A stretch of 64,000 nt of DNA, from the NCBI RefSeq assembly GCF_039542385.1, contig NZ_BAABIA010000001.1, positions 1 through 64,000 of the forward strand, written 5' to 3'. Position numbers and translations under genes: made by a program. Positions 1 through 7,800 of this stretch are shown here, in pieces. Under the pieces are notes generated by a model. The model saw only the letters and a program-made list of their open reading frames with translations, searched no databases and was not told the DNA's origin. Origin of the DNA: Prosthecobacter algae. Lineage in GTDB: Bacteria; Verrucomicrobiota; Verrucomicrobiia; Verrucomicrobiales; Verrucomicrobiaceae. Within the stretch, counting starts at the first letter, position 1, and each line of letters begins with the position of its first letter.

Positions 1-508
1 TCACGCCCAAAGCCTGGGCAGCCGAACAAAGATCTCTACACCAAGCGCAGGCAAAGAACTGCGTGGCCTCACTGTAGCAGACAAACACTGTCAACCTCCA
101 AGGGACGGGTCCTCGTTTGACGGATACGGGAGTCGTGCGGTCTGGCCATTCATGCCAGCCCTTTGCCGGAATGATGCACCTCCGCTTGCGGATGGCTTGA
201 CGATATGAGCCCAGCTCAAAAATGCTGTCAGAGCGTGCGTTAAAGGTGCGGGTGAATTTCTTGGACACTTCAGCTTTGGAGCCTCGTGCCCAGTTGGGAA
301 TAAGCCCGAAGCGCATCCGCTCAACTGCGAGTCCATCTTCATCCTGAATGACCACATCGGCGTAATCAGTCGGGCAGATGTTGTTGAGGATGTAAATCCG
401 TGAACGTTTGTCTTCACGCGCCTTTGCCAAATGGCGCTTGATCTCAAGCGCCAGCCTAGCAACCCGGAAACTCAGGACCCTGGCATACTGATTAAGGCGT
501 CCGCACGT
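1..508 (-). pseudogene. SRAP (YedK/HMCES-like) gene, start codon lost, cut by window edge
   Basis: Reading leftward from 508, the frame stays open to the window edge and gives a clear SOS-response-associated peptidase (SRAP) protein. Landmarks are TCGRLNQY at the N terminus, FGLIPNWA, FNARSD and CIIPAKGWHEW. SRAP proteins (E. coli YedK, human HMCES) crosslink abasic sites in single-stranded DNA through Cys2, exposed after Met1 is removed, so the protein must begin Met-Cys-Gly-Arg. Here the codon before TGC is ACG (508-506), not ATG, and an in-frame TGA lies two codons upstream (514-512). No ATG, GTG or TTG can give the Cys2 N terminus. It is either a recently silenced gene or one using a rare ACG start. 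The 3' end lies outside the window. The family call is firm; loss of function is inferred. Confidence 0.75.
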
Positions 509-550
509 GATTCAGAAGGTGCCCGGCACAGGATGAAGGTCAAGCAGCTC
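421..550. repeat. Direct repeat copy 1: 5' end of the SRAP gene plus upstream DNA
   Basis: This roughly 130-bp stretch is repeated at 1363-1492 in the same orientation without gaps, at a constant offset of 942 bp, with roughly three quarters of bases identical by eye. It covers the SRAP N-terminal coding region and its upstream DNA. The divergence shows that the duplication is old. Confidence 0.8.
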
Positions 551-599
551 ATCCAGATTTTGCCACACGACTGTATCAAAGTCGTGAAGACTTTTGTCA

Positions 600-706
600 A
601 AAATGGTTAATTAATAATAGACATACAAATAATGTCTATTGCAAATTATTATTTAATAATTTAAAATATATATAAAATATATAATATATGTAAAGGCAGG
701 ATTAAG
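600..706 (+). promoter_or_regulatory. AT-rich upstream region of the repeat-protein gene
   Basis: The stretch is almost entirely A and T, in sharp contrast to the GC-rich chromosome to the right. It contains a perfect TATAAT at 680-685, 21 bp before the start codon, and a purine-rich AAGGCAGG at 693-700 that fits a ribosome-binding site. The -35 region is not convincing. The composition suggests foreign origin. Confidence 0.4.
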
Positions 707-1300
707 ATGTTGGTATCAGATGGTAATATAATTCCAAATATAGAACTGCAAATCGCCTCAGTGGAACAAAATGGTCACGCAATTCAGTATATAAAGGCTC
801 CTAGTGAAAAGGTTCAACTTGCTGCTGTGGGAAAATGGGCATACGCAATTCAGCATATCGAAGAACCGAGCGAAGAAGTACAGCTCGCTGCAGTGCGAAG
901 AAGTGGTCATGCAATTCAGTATATCAAAAGACCAAGTGAAAAAGTTCAACTCGCTGCAGTGGAACAAAATGGTCATGCAATTCAGTATATTAAAAAACCG
1001 AGTGAAAACATTCAATTTGCCGCAGTGCAAAAAGATGGTCGCGCAATTCAGTATATCAAAGAACCGAGTAAAGAGTTGCAGATCGCCGCAGTGGAACAAA
1101 ATGTTCACGCAATTCGGCATATCGAAAAACCGTGTGAAGAGATACAGCAGTTCGTGGGTAGAGCAAAGCAAACGGCTAAAAGAACTAAGCCGAATGACAA
1201 GGTTCCAGGTGAGAAATCTGTCATTCAATCTACGCAAGCGCTGGCAACAGCCTCATCAAAAGACAAGGGGAGAAGGTTGCCAGCGTTTGGATGTTTCTGA
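707..1300 (+). CDS. Protein of six tandem 22-residue repeats (DUF4116-like)
   Basis: A 197-residue protein whose first about 145 residues are six tandem units of 22 residues (66 bp), consensus VQLAAVEQNGHAIQYIKKPSE. Each unit pairs an amphipathic VQLAAV helix with an HAIQYI helix, so a short alpha-solenoid is likely. The pattern resembles the DUF4116-type repeats I know from viruses, protists and scattered bacteria, but I cannot confirm the family. The tail from about residue 147 is basic (Lys/Arg-rich), and the last residues (RRLPAFGCF) read like out-of-frame host DNA, so the 3' end may be rearranged. There is no signal peptide or membrane segment. The gene is AT-rich and lies between two copies of the SRAP 5' end, which points to acquisition as a unit. 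The function is unknown. Confidence 0.6.
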   Translation: MLVSDGNIIPNIELQIASVEQNGHAIQYIKAPSEKVQLAAVGKWAYAIQHIEEPSEEVQLAAVRRSGHAIQYIKRPSEKVQLAAVEQNGHAIQYIKKPSENIQFAAVQKDGRAIQYIKEPSKELQIAAVEQNVHAIRHIEKPCEEIQQFVGRAKQTAKRTKPNDKVPGEKSVIQSTQALATASSKDKGRRLPAFGCF

Positions 1301-1362
1301 GTCTCTGGCTTGGAATCCTTCGATAACGACATAGCGACATAGCGACATGCGTGTGCTACGAG

Positions 1363-1492
1363 CCCTTGCCAGATGTCACTTTATCTCAAGCGCCAGCCCA
1401 GCAACTCGGAAACTCGGGATTCTGGCAAACTGGTTTAGGCGTCCGCATATGCTTCAAAAGGTGCCCGGCCCCGAATGAAGGGCAAGGACGAG
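1363..1492. repeat. Direct repeat copy 2: diverged SRAP 5' segment
   Basis: Second copy of the segment at 421-550, same orientation, 942 bp away. With copy 1 it brackets the AT-rich repeat-protein gene. Confidence 0.8.
1376..1450 (-). pseudogene. Fragment of an SRAP gene N terminus
   Basis: Within repeat copy 2 the leftward frame reads ICGRLNQF and continues to a TGA at 1378-1376, 24 codons in all. It matches the SRAP N terminus at 508-430. The codon aligned with the initiator is ATA (1450-1448). Together with ACG in copy 1, this implies an ancestral ATG hit by different transitions in each copy. Nothing of the SRAP catalytic core follows. It is a dead fragment. Confidence 0.65.
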
Positions 1493-2009
1493 ATAGATTA
1501 GGACTAAAAAACTGAAAAACTCCTCAGTGAGTGCTGCTCCATAGGAGCCTGGTTTTGAAGGGAACGGAACCAAAGAAGCGGCAAGAGAGGCAACAGAAAT
1601 GGTGGGCGAAGGTGGGCAGTTGGTTGCCGCCTAGTAAGCGCCGTGGTTCTGTTCAAGGAGGGCGGCGGGGAAGCTTCTGGCCACTTGGCAGTGCTGGGAT
1701 TGATCCAAGCTGGTATGTGGTGGGAAGCTTGGGGCTGGCTGGCGCGGAGCCCAAAGGGCGGGTGGGCGGGCCGATATGGTTTGGCTATCTGCCTGATTGT
1801 TCTTACGCCCTGCCATGCGTTATTATCCTGCCTGCGGGAGCTATGAGGCTGGCGGTCAGCTTCTTGCCTGTCGGCAGCTGCTCTTGCCAAACCTGGACAG
1901 AAAATCCTTGGCATCTCCGGCTTCCACACGATCCAGGCTGAACTGATAGAGGATGAGGTGGGACATGGTTTGATTTCCTGAGATTTGAAGCATCATTACG
2001 CACAGATCA
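1493..2009. other. Degenerate intergenic stretch with no supportable gene
   Basis: About 500 bp with overlapping open frames on both strands but none with convincing protein character; the longest encode Pro/Arg- or Gly/Trp-rich strings. The only candidate with a normal look is a 36-codon leftward frame (1966-1856) starting MSHLILYQFSLDR, which runs into a stop and may be the stub of a lost gene. I could not match it to a family. The stretch probably holds island debris. Confidence 0.4.
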
Positions 2010-2252
2010 ATGACGTTCACAGATTACAAACAGGCCGTTGAGGAGCTGCTGTATGGAAAGCAACTTCCGACGGCTCGATATGTCTTCGCGGATTCCGACA
2101 CGCATCTACCGGAGCCTCTGGCCACGCTCGTTTCTGCCATTCGTCAGAAATTTGCCCCAGATGGTCCCCACAACCTGATCAAGTTTCACACACAGTCCTT
2201 CAAGATCTCGCTGCTTCATTACCCTCGGTTCTTCGAGGAAAGCCTGTCACGG
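2010..2252 (+). pseudogene. N-terminal part of the phosphorothioation-associated methyltransferase, out of frame
   Basis: About 80 residues beginning MTFTDYKQAVEELLYGK and reaching FFEESLS before the frame leaves recognisable sequence. The block LIKFHTQSFKISLLHYPRFFEE closely parallels LIKIHKKSGKVSLLFFEGFLE near the C terminus of the next reading frame, so the intact ancestor probably carried this domain at both ends. The methyltransferase continues one base back (-1), starting around 2246 with PVTVHRHRTALVRYELSRPV. That frame has no usable start upstream of 2273, which argues for one broken gene. A small out-of-frame deletion would explain both the shift and the few missing residues. A sequencing error is the alternative. 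Confidence 0.6.
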
Positions 2253-2272
2253 TTCATCGTCACCGCACGGCA

Positions 2273-3709
2273 TTGGTCCGCTATGAGCTTTCGCGACCGG
2301 TGCGGATGCTGATGGAGCTTGGTCTCCTTGATCGTGAATTGACTTTTTTCGACTACGGATGCGGCCACGGCGCCGATGTGCAACTTGTCAGAGAAATGGG
2401 TATCAGCGCCGACGGTTGGGATCCTGTTCATGCACAGATAGAGTCAAAGAAAAAGGCAGATGTGGTCAATCTTGGGTACGTCCTGAATGTAATCGAAGAT
2501 CCAGCAGAGAGGACTGAGACCTTGATCGACGCCTGGCATCATGCAAATCGCATATTGATTGTATCGACCATGGTTGCTGGACAGGAATCTTACACCACCA
2601 CAACGCGTGAGTTTGGAGATGGGATTCTCACCAAGAGGAACACGTTTCAAAAGCATTTTGAGCAATCTGAACTTCAGTTCCTCATTGAGGAGTGTCTAGG
2701 ATACGAGGCAGATGCCATCAATGTTGGAATCTTCGTCGTCTTTCGAGACCCAGCCGATCGCCAGACGTTTCTACTGCGGCGTGTCCGCCGACGTCGAGTG
2801 CTGAACTTCGCGACCATCCCTCGCTTGAGGCTCGCTGATGCGCCAAGCGAAAGACACACGCGGTTGGAGCTGCTTGCGGAGCGCAATCGAGAACAATTAG
2901 ACCTGCTCTGGCAGCGCACATTGGAGCTCGGGCGCTATCCCTCATCCGAAGAATTTGCGCCCTTGGAAACTCTGCTTAAGGCGGTCGGATCCAAACGGAC
3001 CTTGGACCGCCTTTGCGCTGCATTTTTCGACACTGAGGCACTAAGCTTAGCCCGAAATCGCCGAATAGAAGATGTGCTCGTTTACCTGGCCATGACTCAT
3101 TTTCGCGGCAAGCCAAAGTTAAAGGAGCTCGAAGCAGCCCTGAAGGAGGATGTTCGGGTCCTCTTCGGATCCTTTGCAGCCGCCAATCAGCAGGCACGCG
3201 AACTTCTGTTTGCCGCCGGAAAAGCTGAAAACATTCAGCAACTAGCAGAAGAACGTGAGTTCGGTTGCAACGAACCGGACCACTTCACTCTGCACGAGAG
3301 CCTTCTGGATGATCTTCCACCAGTGCTACGAATTTACGTTCAATGCGCCTCGTTGTTGTATGGCGACCCGCATCAGTCCGACTTGATCAAGATCCACAAG
3401 AAGAGTGGTAAAGTATCGCTTCTGTTCTTTGAAGGATTCCTGGAAAAGCAGGTCCCGGAATTACGCAGCAGGGTCAAGATTTCTCTGCGGACGCGACGTG
3501 TTCAGGTGTTCTCTTATGGAACACACGACAATCGCCAGTTTCTAATTTTCAAAGACCGGTACCTGGCCAATACCCACCCTGCATATAAGGAAGCCAAAAG
3601 ATTTTCACGAAAGCTGCAAATACTTGGTCTTGAACCTGAAGACTGGCCGCACGGCATGACCCCAGTTCAAATGAAGGAACTGGCGGGACGGATCAATTCA
3701 AAGGCTTAA
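2273..3709 (+). CDS. DNA phosphorothioation-associated methyltransferase (main frame)
   Basis: A 478-residue frame matching the putative SAM-dependent methyltransferase family found in dnd/dpt (DNA sulfur modification) loci. Visible hallmarks are LSRPVRMLMELGLL, the SAM-binding motif FDYGCGHGADV (about residues 24-34), WDPV, VVNLGYVLNVIEDPAERTETL and LTKRNTFQKHFEQ. The C-terminal 150 residues contain the LIK.H..S.K.SLL domain. The nominal TTG start is not the true one: the conserved RHRTAL motif lies just upstream in the same frame (2258-2275), so the real protein must begin in the frameshifted segment at 2010. The gene converges on the cysteine desulfurase with one base between the stop codons. 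The substrate is unproven; in this family a role in phosphorothioate modification or restriction is inferred from gene context. Confidence 0.75.
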   Translation: MVRYELSRPVRMLMELGLLDRELTFFDYGCGHGADVQLVREMGISADGWDPVHAQIESKKKADVVNLGYVLNVIEDPAERTETLIDAWHHANRILIVSTMVAGQESYTTTTREFGDGILTKRNTFQKHFEQSELQFLIEECLGYEADAINVGIFVVFRDPADRQTFLLRRVRRRRVLNFATIPRLRLADAPSERHTRLELLAERNREQLDLLWQRTLELGRYPSSEEFAPLETLLKAVGSKRTLDRLCAAFFDTEALSLARNRRIEDVLVYLAMTHFRGKPKLKELEAALKEDVRVLFGSFAAANQQARELLFAAGKAENIQQLAEEREFGCNEPDHFTLHESLLDDLPPVLRIYVQCASLLYGDPHQSDLIKIHKKSGKVSLLFFEGFLEKQVPELRSRVKISLRTRRVQVFSYGTHDNRQFLIFKDRYLANTHPAYKEAKRFSRKLQILGLEPEDWPHGMTPVQMKELAGRINSKA

Positions 3710-3710
3710 C

Positions 3711-4847
3711 CTACTCAGGTGGAAGCTCTTGCCGAATCGCTTTGAGTTGAACGATTATTTCGGTGAGTTCCTGCATCGTGGAATAGCGGGAAAGACTCAC
3801 GCGTAATCCTGCAACGGCGATCTCGTGAGCGACTTCCATAGCGCGCAGAGTCTTGGAAGACTGAATTGCACCAGCAGAGCACGCGGCACCCGTCCCCACG
3901 ATGATTCCTGCGGCGGCCAATGCTCCAACCATCTCTTCACCAAGCATTCCCGGCAGTGAAAAGCAGCTCGTGCTAGGCAGTCTTGGAACGCCTCTGGAGT
4001 GAATTACCGCCTCGGGAAATTCGTCCTGCAGCCGAGCCTCAAAGGTGTCTCTCAGAGAGCACATCGCCGGGGAGTTTAAGTTGCGAGCTTCAGATGCAGC
4101 CGAGGCGAGACCCGCAAGAGCTGGCGTGTTGGTCGTCCCAGAGCGAAGGCCTTGCTCCTGTCCACCACCCAAAATCATCGGCTCTACCTCAAATCCCGGT
4201 CGAATGTATAGTCCGCCGATTCCCTTAGGGCCGTGAAACTTGTGGGCAGAAAATGAAAGCAAGTCTACATCCTGCCAGTCGCCTTGAAGATCGACGAGGA
4301 TCTTGCCAACTGCCTGGGTGGCGTCGGTGTGGAAGAGAGCCGCTGGACAAAGCTCGCGAATCAATCGCCCAATTTCTGCGATGGGTTCTAATACACCCGT
4401 TTCATTATTGGCGGCCATGATGGAAACCAGAGCGGTATCCTCTCTCAGAGCATCGCGCAGTGCATCTATTCGGACGACGCCCTGAGCGTCTACGGGAACT
4501 TCAACGACCTCAAAGCCGGCGCGGGCAAGTTCAGCAGCCGGCTCCGAAACTGAAGCGTGCTCGATAGTACTAACGAGAACGCGCCCAGCCTTGCGTCCTC
4601 TGGCAAACGACGAGAAAACCCAGTTGTTCGACTCCGTAGCTCCAGACGTAAAAATGAAGCAATCTGGTTCCTCAGCGTTCAACAGCTTGGACATCGCAGC
4701 CGCTGCTTCACGCCGGGGTTTGTCGGCTCCGGTAAAGGTGGCTGTCGAAGCTGAGGCGTTGAAATAACACTCGGTCAGGTATGGGAGCATGGCCTCGACA
4801 ACGCGCGCAGTCGGCTGAGTCGTTGCGTTGTTGTCGAGGTAAGTCAT
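3711..4847 (-). CDS. dndA: Cysteine desulfurase, DndA/IscS-type
   Basis: A 378-residue class V aminotransferase-fold PLP enzyme that takes sulfur from L-cysteine to give an enzyme persulfide and alanine. Visible features are YLDNNATTQP at the N terminus, TSGATESNNW for PLP phosphate contacts, FHTDATQAVGK, the PLP lysine in SAHKFHGPKG (about residue 207) and the catalytic cysteine in TGAACSAGA (about residue 327). In dnd systems DndA supplies sulfur to DndC for replacing a non-bridging phosphate oxygen in DNA. The start lies one base after the stop of the DptH-like gene, so the two are surely co-transcribed and probably translationally coupled. That coupling to a DptH-like gene, not sequence alone, is why I prefer DndA over a housekeeping IscS/NifS. 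No iron-sulfur cluster genes adjoin it. Confidence 0.8.
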   Translation of the reverse strand: MTYLDNNATTQPTARVVEAMLPYLTECYFNASASTATFTGADKPRREAAAAMSKLLNAEEPDCFIFTSGATESNNWVFSSFARGRKAGRVLVSTIEHASVSEPAAELARAGFEVVEVPVDAQGVVRIDALRDALREDTALVSIMAANNETGVLEPIAEIGRLIRELCPAALFHTDATQAVGKILVDLQGDWQDVDLLSFSAHKFHGPKGIGGLYIRPGFEVEPMILGGGQEQGLRSGTTNTPALAGLASAASEARNLNSPAMCSLRDTFEARLQDEFPEAVIHSRGVPRLPSTSCFSLPGMLGEEMVGALAAAGIIVGTGAACSAGAIQSSKTLRAMEVAHEIAVAGLRVSLSRYSTMQELTEIIVQLKAIRQELPPE

Positions 4848-4848
4848 A

Positions 4849-7800
4849 TCAGTTTCCCGAAGATAGATTGTTCAGCAAAGTCTCGCACCGTTGACGAATT
4901 ACCGAAACCATCGAAATGACATCTTCTTCCGATATGTAGGGAACTTGGCAGTAAACAGGGCCGTTGGTCTCGCCGGTGATGGCCAACATGTGGCCGTGGG
5001 GCAAAAGCTTTTCCGCTCCCAGCCCCTTAACACCTAGCGACAAATCAGACGTTCCAGATGAATCGACCTTGAGGATGAGGCGATTACCGAGATTGCTGCG
5101 TAATACCATCGGGAAAATCGAGGCTTCAGGCCGCTGAGATGCAAAGATGAGATAGATACCTGCCGCTCTAGCTTTTTGAGCGAGGCGGTTCACAAAGCCA
5201 GAAATCTCCTCTTTATATTCTTTCACCTGCATCCAGTCGCCGAACTCGTCGTGGATGGCCCAGATTCGAGGCAACGGCAGACCGGTTTTCTTGAGGTATT
5301 CGTCGATGTTGCGCACCTGTGCGGAGAGGAACAACGGCTGGCGGCGTTCCATTTCCGCGACCAACTTTCCAAGGGCTGATACCGCAAGTCCCATCTGCAG
5401 AATGATGGGCTCTCTAAAATGTGGGAGGGGAGCAAGAAACTGGTAATCGAGAGAACCTTTCGGATCGATAATGACGAGCTGCGCCTGCGCAGGTGTATTA
5501 GTGGCCGCGATGCCCAGGATGATGTTCTGCATGAGCACCGATTTTCCGCTTCCGGTTTGTCCGGCCACCAACGTGTGCGGGTTGACCTTTGGCGACAGAA
5601 AGAGCGGAGAACCATCACTTTCTTGCTGTGCGACAAGCAGGCTCGTGTTCCCGTTCGCGATATCGGGATTCCAGTCACGCCAAAGTTCGAAGAGAGAAAG
5701 AACTTTCCGTTTAGGGCGGGCGACAATTATGGCGATCACTCCGATTTCCGGTCTGACTCCCAAAATGTCGATGCCGTCAGTGGTCTTGAAATCGACCCTT
5801 CTTGCTTCGATGGCTGCCACTGTAAGCTTTGCCGAGCCTTCAAATCGTAGGAGAGCCGCGTTTGGCGTTGTCCGCTTCTCAACAATCTTTGCAGTCATGT
5901 TGCGCTTCAGAAAAGCATCACGGACTTTCTGTGCTATTTGATTCAGCCACTCCTCATCCGCCGCATCGGTGATGGTGGTATCGCCATCGCCAGCGTGCTG
6001 CGAGAGCATGCCACCGAGCGCAGCATTGAGGCCGGTGGAAGGAGGAACCGGCGTGCGGGCAACAGGGCTATCACCTGCAATAGGCTCGCCACCGCTGTCT
6101 TCGGCTTCGTCGTCATTGTGTTCGTCTTCCGCCGAAGGAGGCTCCGTGACGACCACGGTCGAGGCGCTCCCGTCACTGGCTTCGAGCGCAGGCAGCACCA
6201 CCGGTGCATTGGAGGGCGGCGCTTCGGCTGGTGAAGCCGGTTTCAAACCTGCTAGAGGCAAAGCTACAGGGTGCGAAATATCAGTATAAAGTCGATTCAC
6301 AAAATCGTGCCCGCTGCTCAGAACACGCAACGGCGTTGGTGCCGTCGCCGCTTCCGGCGAGACGAGGTTTCTGATGAACGTTTTAACCGCGGAACGAGCG
6401 AATACTTCCTGATGTCCAAAACTGGTGTCCTGGATTCGAGTATAGGCCGTTCCGTCGCTGTCGCCCTCGGCGGCATAGATAAACACGTGGGAATAGCCTC
6501 GCAGGCAAATCTTACACTTCCGCTCACGCAATGCCGTTCGCAGCTCGGCGGCGCAGAACGTCTCTTCGGCATTCTGGAGCCCCTCGAAAAGAAGGTCGGA
6601 GATTCTCGAAAGCCATAGCTCTTGGTCTGAAGGTGCATGGGGAGCGGTCAGCGCCCTTTCTAAGAGACGAAGGGAATCACGCAGTTGCCTGCCGGAGTCG
6701 CGCACGTGATCTGAACTCGAACTTGCGACAATGCTTATGAATTTTGCCTCAGTCACGACGATATCGACGCGCAGTTCCCCTGAATCGCTTCGCGATGGCG
6801 CCATCAAAAGAAGATCGGCAACTTTCGACTCTTTCTGACCAAGCCATTCCGCATAATCATCCAAGAGGAGACAAACTGTTCTCAGGCCCAGCTCCTGCTC
6901 GACAAGGTGCCTGCTGAGAACGAGTCCGATCAGCTCATTGGCGTTGGTGCCGCGTTTGGCGGCCCGCAGGACCAAATTTCCCGAGATGTCATTGGCATCG
7001 TTAATCAGCCGAGTGCACAAGAGATTGAGTGTGTCATTAGACGCATCAGGCGGAAGCAAGGGGCGAAGCTTCTGCTTCATAGTCACGCGCAGAAGATGAT
7101 CCTCCGCAGTGGACGAGATTATGAGGTTGCGGCCTTCCGAAGTGGACTGCTTGTAGCGGATAATCTTTACCTCTTTGTGGCGAAGGAGCCGTCGGTCAAG
7201 AAGGTCGTCGAAATTGACGACCCAGTTTGCCAAGGCATGAGTCTGCTGGAAAATTTCAGCAGTTTCGTCCTTCTCGAACATGAGTTTGCGAGCTGGCATC
7301 AAACAGTTGCCGCTCTCCCAAGTGCCGCGGGCGAAATTCCGATTTTTAGCGACCGCGAGTGCCAGAAGAAACTTCCAACCTGCTTCAGTTTGCACCGGAG
7401 AAGCCAAGTAAACGACAGATTCACTATCTCCGGGACGCATTTCACGCCTACGGGACCAAAGAGTGGGTTTTAGGTCGGCAGCAGGTATTGTGTGGCCGCC
7501 CCCTCGCGGAACATCTGGAAAATCCAAAGCCGCCTCACGAGATATGACATCCTGGCAAAACGCGATGTCGGTCGGCTGTTCAGACTTCAAATTCCCGAGA
7601 GCGATCTCATTCACCATGATATTGATGCGGACTCGCGCCATAAAATCCTTGGAACTTTCACTTACGTGGAATGCGTCATCATCGCTCTCCTGCGCCGCGA
7701 TGTTCTCGTAAATTTGCGCCAGTTTTCCATGATCGCGGTGTGTCAGAATAACCTGGCAGGTGGTGTCTTGATCCGAATCGTCATCGGGGGCGCGGATAGC

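Noticed and set aside
91-462. Leftward 123-codon frame over the SRAP region
   Set aside because: It is a shadow: the neighbouring frame carries clear SRAP motifs, this one has none.
707-1150. 66-bp tandem repeats as a possible CRISPR array
   Set aside because: The repeats are contiguous coding units of one protein without spacers.
1504-1941. Overlapping 136-141-codon frames on both strands
   Set aside because: Composition is Pro/Arg- or Gly/Trp-biased with no motifs; both look like chance frames in GC-rich debris.
2230-2256. Programmed -1 frameshift in the methyltransferase
   Set aside because: No X XXY YYZ slippery heptamer or clear downstream stimulator is visible; a small deletion or read error is simpler.
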